NCBI GenBank assembly: GCA_016296065.1
Contig: JAEDKA010000005.1
Span: 29,601-93,600, forward strand
Source: Kiritimatiellia bacterium
GTDB lineage: Bacteria; Verrucomicrobiota; Kiritimatiellia; RFP12; UBA1067
DNA: 64,000 nt
Direction: 5' to 3'
Shown in pieces: positions 16,001 through 24,206 of this stretch. Made by a program: the position numbers and the translations under genes. Below the pieces are notes generated by a model. That model searched no databases. It was not told the origin of the DNA and saw nothing but the letters and a program-made list of their open reading frames with translations. The number at the start of each line of letters is the position of its first letter. The first letter of the stretch is position 1.

Positions 16001-16352
16001 GCTGGCGGACACGGCGCTCAGGCTGAGCATCGCCCTGAACATCCTCCAGCTCGACTTCAAGATCGAGGTTCCCGGCGCGGTGCACAACTTCCTCGAGTCG
16101 CAGAAGCGCCTTTCCGCCGCGATGGACGACACGGCCCGGCTCATCAAAGAGATCGACGACAGGCTCGGCACGGAGAATCCGCCCAAGCCGCTCTCGATGA
16201 TGCAGTGCCTCGTCCAGGTCGTGCGGAACAACATCTCGCTCAGACTGCTCATGTCGATCGGCCTCAAGAACGCCAACGACGTGATGGACGCGGTCCAGAA
16301 CGACCCGCTCATCAAGCCGCCGCAGGACGGCAACGTCGTGATCGTGCCGTGA
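13041..16352 (+). CDS. Putative effector with UbiB/ADCK-like kinase domain
   Basis: A 1103-residue soluble protein starting at an ATG after AAAGGAG (13026-13032). The first 650 residues are helical, charged and unrecognised. The C-terminal part carries an atypical kinase fold of the UbiB/COQ8/ADCK family. Near residue 720 'SLGQASVGQALLCTVK' corresponds to the Ala-rich loop that replaces the usual P-loop. 'CVVKILRP' (about 746) holds the ATP-binding Lys. 'FYHGDLHAGNLMV' (about 900) is the catalytic loop, and 'VTMIDFGN' (about 918) the metal-binding DFG. All key residues are present. Normal UbiB proteins are about 500-residue, membrane-associated quinone-synthesis factors; here the domain is fused to a long extra region and no hydrophobic tail is seen. 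The leader box shared with the gene at 848 groups it with the effectors. Secretion is inferred. Confidence 0.75.
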   Translation: MSKIEWSQVKMSDIQRNILTGGKEGVSAADALDARSAAYQAGKSHGAARFLKGLFSLGINEIWRFANYQSYESDKAKIVNCVKDVYKALEPKLGEKNVRIVFREADHNLGSGNFGSEVVSTPHVDHSTGKVKLLEAKATIERKADGSGLVTIAGMDEGIVINDCEQARRNLEISMMREAKRFGKDFVMGILNGYKESALGDVGTTKAGTLHFGDGDDKQSIGQRRFMAGMGLITARTDEAHEVVEARLQDQTGKSSARAHLKAMLSAFYSSQLDLPEEVGGTMDLALGVELAGKVMDGEIDDGKKLQAFLDKGSKGCHLTTAEGQKVMAQFEKAEAAKDAAVGKITIDAKALAPKDPRPTLPQGEVKKLHDFVADLIMNEENTEYDKSLDAGRLTGRRLRTLVRNNSKLVADLMGKEAAALDETLKTLEPRMAKVLKETILAPLEQKYKAYVAEQEAAKKKYVLPRADWLNRGIDDAQKSAAKTRIALGVRHEDEIGNDTLDMLTSDDSVRADLEAGGADLKGVYFMSDEKGRQQIALGLDFFAEKEKELEKAVGDALKEVQQKMSGRLDAIFGPDEKAEVNKSAQDLGNMTLEEIQKAYAKDPTITLVKNTLKTYFKDIGPLQQRQMLAAQTRFCAEIEGKTTDGARFGALMKGAGPVMQKMLQGIDASKFGDDEFKLALADMKDNLAPISDKAVKAYLYDLMKNSDDPKIVSIDVKKSLGQASVGQALLCTVKREGLEPQECVVKILRPNAALAAHREHDLFIAACGDDASMKATFEGRFKSIEEELDLTIEAENMKRADKTYSYDKDIPEIGTFKNTTSAKLFEGVKPTSSVMMQEKVEGVTVKQFLEETHGKLTDADANVSVDDLKAMKEKLQKTHAALVSTSYMWANEGLFGSGFYHGDLHAGNLMVGKDGKVTMIDFGNATQLDKTGRTNVTRVITGAAVGNAELFLEGYVALLGEGGKSNYEANKDAIKAKLDKVFEKQGLADTALRLSIALNILQLDFKIEVPGAVHNFLESQKRLSAAMDDTARLIKEIDDRLGTENPPKPLSMMQCLVQVVRNNISLRLLMSIGLKNANDVMDAVQNDPLIKPPQDGNVVIVP

Positions 16353-16448
16353 ACGAAAAGCTCGCTAAGTCCGGGCGGATGATAACGTTCACAGCGGGAA
16401 CTCGACCGTCCATTTCGTCGGCGGGCTGTAGACGATGTGAGGAAGTTT
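16353..16448. other. Short non-coding gap
   Basis: No gene or terminator is evident in these 96 bases between the UbiB-like gene and the next promoter. Confidence 0.4.
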
Positions 16449-16457
16449 TGATATAAT
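16449..16457 (+). promoter_or_regulatory. Extended -10 promoter, near-leaderless transcript
   Basis: TGATATAAT (hexamer 16452-16457) ends only 9 bases before the ATG at 16467, so transcription should begin about 3 bases ahead of the start codon. Confidence 0.6.
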
Positions 16458-16466
16458 TCCAACGCC

Positions 16467-16688
16467 ATGACGTTAGAGGACATAGTAAACAGCGAGGAGG
16501 TCAAGTCAGCAGTGAATGACTACAGGAGCATGTGCTTCTGGAGCGTTGCTCCTGATTTTTTCCCAGTCAATCTCAGTCAATTGCAGTTCGTGTTGGATTC
16601 TTTGGATAGATATGGCGATTTGTCCGCCTACAGACGTTCAGGGAGGATAAGGGAATGGCTCTCACACGCTACCAGTCAGAGATTCTAA
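16467..16688 (+). CDS. Small protein upstream of AbiEii-like gene (possible antitoxin)
   Basis: A 73-residue protein, MTLEDIVNSEEVKSAVNDYR..., with 'LSQLQFVLDSLDRYGDLSAYRRSGRIREWL'. No conserved domain was recognised with certainty. The placement and its 34-base overlap with the nucleotidyltransferase gene at 16655 indicate a coupled two-gene unit, and a small first gene in such pairs is commonly the antitoxin. There is no ribosome-binding site; the promoter at 16449 suggests it is translated from a near-leaderless mRNA. Confidence 0.55.
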   Translation: MTLEDIVNSEEVKSAVNDYRSMCFWSVAPDFFPVNLSQLQFVLDSLDRYGDLSAYRRSGRIREWLSHATSQRF

Positions 16689-17464
16689 GATTGCTTGCAG
16701 GCAACCGGAAGTCGAATGCCGGGAGCTATGTCGCGGGCGGGCTTGCGCTGAACTATCGACTCGGAACGCCTAGATTGTCGCGAGACATCGACATATTCCA
16801 TGATTCGACAAAAGCGCTGGCAGAGAGTTGGCGTATTGACCGCGAAACTCTGCTTGCCGCTGGTTATTCCGTAAAAACCGTTCGTGAGTGGAGTAATTTC
16901 ATAGAAGCGGAGGTATGCCTAAACGGCGAGCGCACAGAAATTCAGTGGGGAGTCGACAGTGCATACCGCTTTTTCCCGCTTATAGAGGACGACATTACGG
17001 GTTTCACTCTTCACCCAATCGATTTGGCTTCCAATAAACTGTCTGCGCTGGTGGGGCGTGCGGAACCTCGCGACTGGATAGATGTGATTGCGGCAATTTC
17101 CGAAATACAGCCATTGGTGTATTTGCTGTCAGCGGCCTGCGGCAAGGACCCTGGGTTCTCGCCGAGTTCCATGCTTGAATATGTAGCCCGCAGACATTAC
17201 AACCAGGCCGAGATTGACGAGAAAATCATTCCCGCCGGAATCTATGACGCCGCGAAGCTTTGCGCATTCTGGCGCGAAGAGGTGAATCGTACCCGTGAGA
17301 TGGTCATGTTATTGCCTCGGGACAAGGCCGGCATGTGCGTCCTTGACAAGGCCGGCAATCCATACAAAGGTGAAATCGGACAACTCCGCGCCGCGCTTGC
17401 GGCCGGCGAGGTGGTATTCCACGAAGGCCACATCTGCGGCGCATGGCCGCGCATCATCGGCTGA
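16655..17464 (+). CDS. AbiEii/AbiGii-like nucleotidyltransferase (toxin family)
   Basis: The 269-residue product has the nucleotidyltransferase signature of the AbiEii/DUF1814 group. 'YVAGGLALNYRLGTPRLSRDIDIF' (residues about 24-47; quoted with its core GG...RLSRDIDIF) supplies the GG motif and the two metal-binding Asp residues. 'EIQWGVDSAYRFFPLI' and 'HPIDLASNKLSALVGRAEPRD' are the following conserved blocks. Relatives transfer nucleotides to tRNA or other targets as toxins of type IV systems and phage-abortive modules. GGGAGG at 16641-16646 is a proper ribosome-binding site. The C-terminal 60 residues are extra. It forms a unit with the small gene at 16467. Confidence 0.75.
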   Translation: MALTRYQSEILRLLAGNRKSNAGSYVAGGLALNYRLGTPRLSRDIDIFHDSTKALAESWRIDRETLLAAGYSVKTVREWSNFIEAEVCLNGERTEIQWGVDSAYRFFPLIEDDITGFTLHPIDLASNKLSALVGRAEPRDWIDVIAAISEIQPLVYLLSAACGKDPGFSPSSMLEYVARRHYNQAEIDEKIIPAGIYDAAKLCAFWREEVNRTREMVMLLPRDKAGMCVLDKAGNPYKGEIGQLRAALAAGEVVFHEGHICGAWPRIIG

Positions 17465-17481
17465 ACCCAAGCGCTGAAATT

Positions 17482-17512
17482 TGATATAATATCGCTAATG
17501 GAAGTGCCATGA
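17482..17512 (+). promoter_or_regulatory. Extended -10 promoter and mini-ORF
   Basis: TGATATAAT (hexamer 17485-17490) places the transcript start at about 17497. An ATG at 17498 opens a four-codon reading frame (M-E-V-P, stop at 17510-17512), just before the GTG start of the giant gene at 17516. A leaderless leader peptide that couples to the GTG is possible. Confidence 0.4.
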
Positions 17513-17515
17513 AGA

Positions 17516-20500
17516 GTGAAGACACGTAACATATTCACAAAAGCCGCGGCGGTTGCCGCGCTCATGCTCGCACCGGTTGCGGCGCGGGCTGGGTTCACCA
17601 CGGTCGAAACACTCGGATCTGGCGATGTCGGCAAGGAGCTCGCGAACAACACCGTGTACAAGGTGGAGTCCAACTTGACGCTGACGAACACCGGTACCGG
17701 TCCAGGATTGAAGGTGGCCAGCGGCGCGACTGTTGTCCTCTACATTAAAAAAGGCGTGACGCTTACGGTCAACGGCGGCAATTCCAGCGGGCGGAGCGCT
17801 GGCGACGCCGGCCTCCGCGTGCTGTCCGGCAGGACGCTTGTCGTGACGGGAGGCGGCAAGCTCATAGCCACGGGCGGCAACGCCGCAGCAGGCGCGAACG
17901 GCGGGGATGCGGGATCATGCTCTCTCGACATGAGCGGCAATTCGCATGGCGGGCACGGCGGCGCTGGCGGCAACGGCGGAGCGGGCGCGTCGGCGGGCAT
18001 CGGCGGCTACGGCGGCTACGGCGGCTACGGCGGTTCGAGTCCGTCGGACGAATCATGGGTCGAAACGAACGACACCGACGACTACGACCGCGACGGACAC
18101 AACGGCAACGGCGGCGATGCCGGCGGCAACGGCGATGACATGGGGACGGTTTATCTTCTGGGCAGCCTGAACGTGACGGCTACCGGCGGTTCCGGCGGTT
18201 CCGGCGGATCGCCAGGGGGCAACACGGGCGGCGAGCATGACAGCAACTGGTCCGGCGTCAACTGGTATTACGTCGGCGGCGCGGGCGGCGGTGGCGGCGG
18301 CGCGGGCGGAATCGCCGCGCCCTACGCCATAGGCGGCGGCGGCGGTGGCGGCGGTGGTGGCGGCTCCGGCGGCAACGGCGGCCTATACTGGAAGGGCAGC
18401 GGTGGCACGGGGACAATAAATAAACCGGATGGCGCCGGTGGCCAGGGCGGATGGGACAACGGAGTTTCCTCTTCGCGCACCGAGCCAGATTACGCCCAGT
18501 CGTCGAGTGGCACTAAATACAAACACGGCGGATATCGCGGATCGGGCGGCGCAAAGGGCGCGAACGGCGGCAACGGCACGCTCTACCGCGACAGCGGCGT
18601 GACTCTCAATGCCACATACGCCTCGGCGACGAGCGCCACCACGCACTCCGCCATCGAATACCTCCTCGTGTTTGACGACGCCCAGCGCGTGTACGAGGCG
18701 ATGGACGTCAAGCTCGGCTACGCGTATCCCGCCGCGCCGATTCCGCCGTCGCGCCCGGGCTGGACCTTCAACGGCTGGTTCACGGAGAAGAACGGCGGCG
18801 GCACGAAATACTACAACGCCGACGGCACCGCGACGGCCGTGGAATGGGCGACGTGCAGCGACGTCACGCTCTACGCCTCGTGGACGCTGACGGACCCGGA
18901 CGCCGCCGCCGCGATCTCGATCAACGGCGTCGGTCTCGTCGGCGGCACCTCGACGTCCGGCTACGGCTGGGACTACAACGGCGCGGACGGGCGCCTTACG
19001 CTCACCGCCTCGACGGGCTCCTACGTGATCACGGGCAAAGACGAAACGGGCGAGTTCAGCATCTATGCCGCCGCCAACCTCTGCACGGTCGTGATGAGCA
19101 ACTTGACGATGAATGCGTCGAACACAATTGCGCGTCCGCCGTTCGAGAGCGTCTCCGGCAAGATCGCGACGCTGCAGTTCGAGGGCGTGAACAAACTTAC
19201 GGGTTGCTCCGGGTATCCGGCGATTTATGTCGCCGAGGGCAGCAGCGTCACGATCGGCGGCGCCGGTCAGGTGGAGGCAAACGGCGGCGCGAACGCGCCG
19301 GGCATCGGCGGCAGGACGGGCGAGACGAGGGGGACCGCGAAGCTCAACATCATGGGCGGCACGATCGTCGCAAACGGCGGCGCGAACGGTTCGGGCATCG
19401 GCGCGGCGGTGCGCGCGGGATTCGGGATTACGACAATCTCCGGCGGCACGATCACGGCGACAGGTAAGGATGGCGCCGCGGGCATCGGCGGCTCGGACGG
19501 CGCGGGAATGGGAACCTACATCATCACCGGCGGCACGGTGACGGCGAATGGCGGCGCGAACGCGCCAGGCTTCGGTAGCGGCATGAACGCCATTGGCGGC
19601 ACTATGAAGATTACCGGCGGCACTGTGACGGCCACGGGCGGCAACTACGGCGCCGGCATCGGCACGGGGCGAGGTGCCACCAACGGCATTATAGAGATCT
19701 CGGGCGGCACCGTGACGGCGAGGGGCGGCAAATCTGGCGCGGGCATCGGCGGCGGCCACAAGGCCAAGGACGTGTCCATCTCTGTCACCGGCGGAAACAT
19801 CATCGCCGTTGGCGGGAACTACGGCGCTGGCATCGGAGCCGGCGACGGCGACATTGGCGACAGCCAGAATGTCACGATTTCCATTTCGGGGGGACGCATC
19901 GAGGCTGACGGCGGAATTAACGCCGCCGGCATAGGCTCCGGGGACTATGCCAGTTGCGGCGCAATCACGATTTCCGGAGGAACCGTCAACGTCACGGCCG
20001 ACACCGGAGCAAAGCAAATCGGCAATGGGCGCGATGGCTACGGCAAGGCCTCGTCCGTCACCATCACAGGCGGCGCGGTCTATCCCGCGCTTGCCCAAGT
20101 CTCCCCCGCGCCGACGAACACGGCTTCCAAGGCCGTCTTCCCCATTGACTTCGAGATCGGCGAGGTGACGAACAAGGTGACGTCGCTCACGCTTTCAGGC
20201 GCGCTCGCCAGCTACTCCTACGGCGTGAACGACGCCTATACCGACGCAAGCGGCAAACTGCGCGTGTGGTTGCCCGCGACGGACGGCGCGGCGTTCGTCG
20301 CAAGGATCGAAATGGCGAGCGGCGCAGTATACTACTTCTCGTTCGACATCGACGGAAGCGGCAATGTCACGCCGCGCGGGTTCCTGGTCATAAACGACGG
20401 AATCGTCGCGAGCAATGTGGACAACTCCGGCAGCGGATGGTCGTTCTCGAAAGACACCGGAGACGTGACGATTTCCGCCGACGCCGACATACAGGGCTTC

Positions 20501-23500
20501 TCCACGAACGGCGAATACCGCATCGTCATCCCAGCGGATTCAGGCGCGTCGACCGTGTCGCTAAAGAACCTTACGCTCGTCGGGCCGACCAAGCGGAATG
20601 CCTCCGCGATGGACATCGGACGCGACGTCGCTCTCGTGCTCTCCGGCGCCAACACGGTCACGACGGCGGGAAGTTACAGCGCCGGGGTCGGGGTGGCCTC
20701 GACGGCGACGCTGACTGTCAAGGGCGAAGGCTCGCTCTCCGCCGCCGGCGGAAAGTGCGCGGCGGGCATCGGCTCGGCAGGAGGCCTGGCGTCTCCCGGC
20801 AAGATCGTGATCGAGAGCGGAACCATCGTCGCACAGGGCGGCTCCGATGCGGCGGGCATAGGCGGGGGCCTGTCGTCGAACCTCACCAGGGCTGACAACA
20901 TCGTGATTTCCGGCGGCAACGTCACCGCGACGGGCGGAGAGAACGCCGCTGGCATCGGCTCTGGCTACGTTGGGAAGATTTCGGGTGACAAGACTCTTGC
21001 CGACGGCGCGGTGAAGATATCCGGAGGCACGGTGTTTGCGACGCGGGGCGCGGAAGCCACGTACGATTTCATTTCCAGCGGCAACAAGGTCTCGACAACC
21101 GCCGGCGCCAGGGCGTTCTGCATCACCGGCGGCAGCGTCCACGGCGCGAATCTCGGCGCATACCCCAATCCCATCGACGCATACCCCAATCCCGTCGACG
21201 CGAATGGCGTCCAGCTGCGCTATCTGCTCTTCACGAACCTGACCGCAGGCGCGGAAGCGAAGTTCGTTTCGCCTGACATCCCGTCGGCATACGGGATGAA
21301 TGACGTCGTTGCGGATTCCACGGGGTCGATCTGCCTGTGGCTGCCGTACACGAACATGGTGCGCGCGGTGAACGTGAATGGACTGTACTTCAGCGGCGGC
21401 GGCACGACGAACAACGTGTTCGATGTCAAATCCGGATCGTCCGAGCCGGTGGACAGGCGCAAGGAAGGCTCCGTCACGCGCTGGCGCGTCAAGGTGCCGG
21501 AGCTTGAGCCGGACGCCGCCGTGACGCTGCAGATCGGCGCAGAATGCCAGACGCTGTCCGACAAGGCCGATGCGAACGGAAACTACTTCTTCTATGTTGC
21601 CGACGGGCGCTATCTTTTCAAGGCGAACGGCCTTGACTACATCGTCATCGTTGACAGAGCCGATGCCGTGGCCAAGCGGATCGATCTGACGCCGACAGGC
21701 GTGTTTGCGGACGGCATCGACGTCTCGGAGGGCCTTGGCAGCGGGTGGCGGTACGACTTCGCCACGTCCAACCTCTTCCTTTCCGCCGCCGGGCCATACG
21801 TCCTCTCCGGCACCAACCTCGAAGGGCGCGTCGCCGTCATCATAGAATCCGCCGGCACGGACGAGACCGTAGTCACGCTTTCCTCGCTCTCGCTCCGCAC
21901 CGCGGGCGCGGCGGCGCCGGTCTCCGTCTCCTCCAATGCGACGCTCCGCCTTCTTCTCGAAGGCACCAACAGTCTGGAAAACGCGGGCTCCGCCCGCTAC
22001 GCCGCGAACGCCGCAATCCATGTGCCCGCCACGGGCGCGCTCAGCATAGCCTCCGCCTCGAAAGCCGAGCGCGGCGTCCTCTTCGCGCAGGGCGGCTACG
22101 GCGGCGCTGGCATCGGCGGCTCCTACATGGGCAAGGACAACACCGGCTCCATATCCATCGAGGGGGGTGAGGTCCGCGCCACGGGCGGACTCAACTCCGC
22201 AGGCATCGGCGGCGGGTGGCAGGGCGCAGGCGGCGTCATCGAGATTTCCGGCGGCATCGTTGACGCCACGGGCAACGCTTCCCCCGGAATCGGCTCCGGA
22301 ATGGGCGATTCCGCCGCCCTGCCCGTGTACCGCCAGAGCGGCGGCACAGTCGTCGCGCGCGGCGCCAACGGCGTGGACGTCGGCGGCGGCATGCATGCGG
22401 ACGGCGAGGCGCTTCTCGTGACCGGCGGCTCGCTCCATCTCGCCAATGCCGGGGCGGCGACGATTCCGCTTTCCAACGCGACGGAACGCGTCTGGTGCGT
22501 CACCGTGCCGGACCTTCCTCCGAACGAACCCGTCTCCGTCCTGAAAGGCCTTCCCGATGCCTACGGCACGGCCGACATTGTTGCGGACGACTCCGGAGCG
22601 ATCTACCTCTGGCTGCCGGACGGGCGCCACACGATGGAGATTGGCGACGACATCTGGTTCGCCGAAGTGGACGGGGCCGACATGACGGCAGCGAAAGTCG
22701 TCGAGACCGGCGTTTTCGTGGACGGAGCGGAACTCTCCGAGCTTTCAGGCAACGGCTGGGACTTCTCCCCGCAGACGCGCGTTGCCACGCTCAGGGGCGC
22801 GGGGCCGTTCACGATCTCGGGCGGAGGCACGAACATCGGATTCATCGCCGCATCGGACTGCGCCGTCACGTTCGACAGTCTTTCCATCTCAAACAACATT
22901 TCCAAAGGTCTGCCGCCGTTCGACTGCGGCTCCTGTTCCGTTTCGATATCCATCTGCGGAACCAATACCATCCTGTCGACGGGTTCGCGCGTGCCCGGAA
23001 TACGCGTGGTGAGCGGGGCTTCGCTTGCAATCGACGACGCCCGGCCCGAAGGGCTTTCGCCTTCGTCGCTCCTCGTCACCGCCGGATACAACGCTGCGGG
23101 CATCGGCTGCGGGTATGAAGAGAATGCCGGTTCCATCTCGATTGCAGGCGGAGTGGTGACGGTGCACGGTGGCGAGGATGCGGCTTCCATCGGCGCGTGC
23201 AGCTACGGGTCCTGCGAAGCGATCTACATCTCGGGCGGCGTCGTTACGGCAGACAGCAGCGTCAACAGATGGGGCGGCGCGGGCATCGGCGGAAGCCGCG
23301 GCTTTTACGGCGCGGGTGGGAAAATCGTCATTTCAGGCGGGGAAGTGACTGCCAAGGGCGGTTCGCAGTCACCCGGAATCGGAGGCGGACCGTTTGCCTG
23401 TTCGGAAGATGCCTATCGCAGCAGCGTCACGATTTCCGGCGGAATCGTCAAGGCCATCGGCGGAATGCGCGCGCCGGGCATCGGCTGCGGGGATCAGGGG

Positions 23501-24184
23501 GGATTTGGACCGATCCGCATCGAAAACGGAACCGTTGTGTCGATTGGCGGCGAGAAGTCGCCGGATATGGGCGACTGTGCCACCTACTATTACAGGAACT
23601 CCATCGTGTTCACCGGCGGCGCGATCTACACGGATATCGAAGGCATGAGACCAACCCCGACCAACGACGTTTCGGCCGCCGTCTATCCGGTGGACTTCGC
23701 CCTCGGGACGCCCGACGCCAGGGTGGAGTCCATCGAGATCGTGCGCGACGGCGAGGCATACGAATACGGCACCAAAGACCTCTATGCCGACGCCGACGGC
23801 AAATTGCGCATCTGGCTGCCGAACGGCGGCTACGAATTCCAGGTCGACGGCGAGGACTGGACGGCCGAAGTGGACGGCGCCGCGAATACAGCCAGGAAGG
23901 TCGGCGCCGGTCCGGATAGTCTCCGCATCGAGGGAATCTCGGTTGACGACGGCAAGGTCTCGCTCGTCGTCTCGGCGGAGCCGGACGGCTGGCTCACGGA
24001 GGCAACGGCGCCGCAACTGCGCGTGCGCGCGGCGGCGGAGCTGCCCCTGCCCGAGGGAGACGCGGCGCTTCTGCCGCGCGAGGACGTGGAAATCTCCGCA
24101 AACGGCGACGGAACGGCGACGGCGGTTGCTCCGCGCGCGGCGGATGCGCCGCGCACTTTCTACCGCGTCGAGGCTGGCGATTGA
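17516..24184 (+). CDS. Giant secreted Gly-rich repeat protein (2222 aa)
   Basis: The GTG start gives a signal peptide (MKTRNIFTK..., hydrophobic 'AAAVAALMLAPVAARAG', cleavage after ARA). Residues 90-365 are extremely Gly-rich (runs of GGAGG and GGYGGYGG). About 388-460 is an InlB-type B-repeat ('PIPPSRPGWTFNGWFTEKNG' and 'VTLYASW'). After that come about four long modules, each with many copies of 'ISGGTVTATGG...GAGIGSG'. The modules close with a segment like 'PIDFEIG...YGVNDAYTDASGKLRVWLP' (near 880, 1260, 1690 and 2080). The alternating SGG-strand and AGIG-turn pattern suggests a stacked beta-solenoid. The C terminus 'RTFYRVEAGD' lacks an autotransporter barrel or sorting tail. Probable adhesin or cell-surface matrix protein; function inferred. 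Confidence 0.75.
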   Translation: MKTRNIFTKAAAVAALMLAPVAARAGFTTVETLGSGDVGKELANNTVYKVESNLTLTNTGTGPGLKVASGATVVLYIKKGVTLTVNGGNSSGRSAGDAGLRVLSGRTLVVTGGGKLIATGGNAAAGANGGDAGSCSLDMSGNSHGGHGGAGGNGGAGASAGIGGYGGYGGYGGSSPSDESWVETNDTDDYDRDGHNGNGGDAGGNGDDMGTVYLLGSLNVTATGGSGGSGGSPGGNTGGEHDSNWSGVNWYYVGGAGGGGGGAGGIAAPYAIGGGGGGGGGGGSGGNGGLYWKGSGGTGTINKPDGAGGQGGWDNGVSSSRTEPDYAQSSSGTKYKHGGYRGSGGAKGANGGNGTLYRDSGVTLNATYASATSATTHSAIEYLLVFDDAQRVYEAMDVKLGYAYPAAPIPPSRPGWTFNGWFTEKNGGGTKYYNADGTATAVEWATCSDVTLYASWTLTDPDAAAAISINGVGLVGGTSTSGYGWDYNGADGRLTLTASTGSYVITGKDETGEFSIYAAANLCTVVMSNLTMNASNTIARPPFESVSGKIATLQFEGVNKLTGCSGYPAIYVAEGSSVTIGGAGQVEANGGANAPGIGGRTGETRGTAKLNIMGGTIVANGGANGSGIGAAVRAGFGITTISGGTITATGKDGAAGIGGSDGAGMGTYIITGGTVTANGGANAPGFGSGMNAIGGTMKITGGTVTATGGNYGAGIGTGRGATNGIIEISGGTVTARGGKSGAGIGGGHKAKDVSISVTGGNIIAVGGNYGAGIGAGDGDIGDSQNVTISISGGRIEADGGINAAGIGSGDYASCGAITISGGTVNVTADTGAKQIGNGRDGYGKASSVTITGGAVYPALAQVSPAPTNTASKAVFPIDFEIGEVTNKVTSLTLSGALASYSYGVNDAYTDASGKLRVWLPATDGAAFVARIEMASGAVYYFSFDIDGSGNVTPRGFLVINDGIVASNVDNSGSGWSFSKDTGDVTISADADIQGFSTNGEYRIVIPADSGASTVSLKNLTLVGPTKRNASAMDIGRDVALVLSGANTVTTAGSYSAGVGVASTATLTVKGEGSLSAAGGKCAAGIGSAGGLASPGKIVIESGTIVAQGGSDAAGIGGGLSSNLTRADNIVISGGNVTATGGENAAGIGSGYVGKISGDKTLADGAVKISGGTVFATRGAEATYDFISSGNKVSTTAGARAFCITGGSVHGANLGAYPNPIDAYPNPVDANGVQLRYLLFTNLTAGAEAKFVSPDIPSAYGMNDVVADSTGSICLWLPYTNMVRAVNVNGLYFSGGGTTNNVFDVKSGSSEPVDRRKEGSVTRWRVKVPELEPDAAVTLQIGAECQTLSDKADANGNYFFYVADGRYLFKANGLDYIVIVDRADAVAKRIDLTPTGVFADGIDVSEGLGSGWRYDFATSNLFLSAAGPYVLSGTNLEGRVAVIIESAGTDETVVTLSSLSLRTAGAAAPVSVSSNATLRLLLEGTNSLENAGSARYAANAAIHVPATGALSIASASKAERGVLFAQGGYGGAGIGGSYMGKDNTGSISIEGGEVRATGGLNSAGIGGGWQGAGGVIEISGGIVDATGNASPGIGSGMGDSAALPVYRQSGGTVVARGANGVDVGGGMHADGEALLVTGGSLHLANAGAATIPLSNATERVWCVTVPDLPPNEPVSVLKGLPDAYGTADIVADDSGAIYLWLPDGRHTMEIGDDIWFAEVDGADMTAAKVVETGVFVDGAELSELSGNGWDFSPQTRVATLRGAGPFTISGGGTNIGFIAASDCAVTFDSLSISNNISKGLPPFDCGSCSVSISICGTNTILSTGSRVPGIRVVSGASLAIDDARPEGLSPSSLLVTAGYNAAGIGCGYEENAGSISIAGGVVTVHGGEDAASIGACSYGSCEAIYISGGVVTADSSVNRWGGAGIGGSRGFYGAGGKIVISGGEVTAKGGSQSPGIGGGPFACSEDAYRSSVTISGGIVKAIGGMRAPGIGCGDQGGFGPIRIENGTVVSIGGEKSPDMGDCATYYYRNSIVFTGGAIYTDIEGMRPTPTNDVSAAVYPVDFALGTPDARVESIEIVRDGEAYEYGTKDLYADADGKLRIWLPNGGYEFQVDGEDWTAEVDGAANTARKVGAGPDSLRIEGISVDDGKVSLVVSAEPDGWLTEATAPQLRVRAAAELPLPEGDAALLPREDVEISANGDGTATAVAPRAADAPRTFYRVEAGD

Positions 24185-24206
24185 CGGCGCTCGGCCAACT
24201 GAAGCC

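Noticed and set aside
16380..16440. Possible minus-strand gene end between the UbiB-like gene and the AbiEii-like module
   Set aside because: The frame has no start and is too short to judge.
17785..18610. Gly-rich run as a PE-PGRS or collagen-like family member
   Set aside because: The Gly runs lack the Gly-X-Y period and PE domain; they are one part of a larger secreted protein with other modules.
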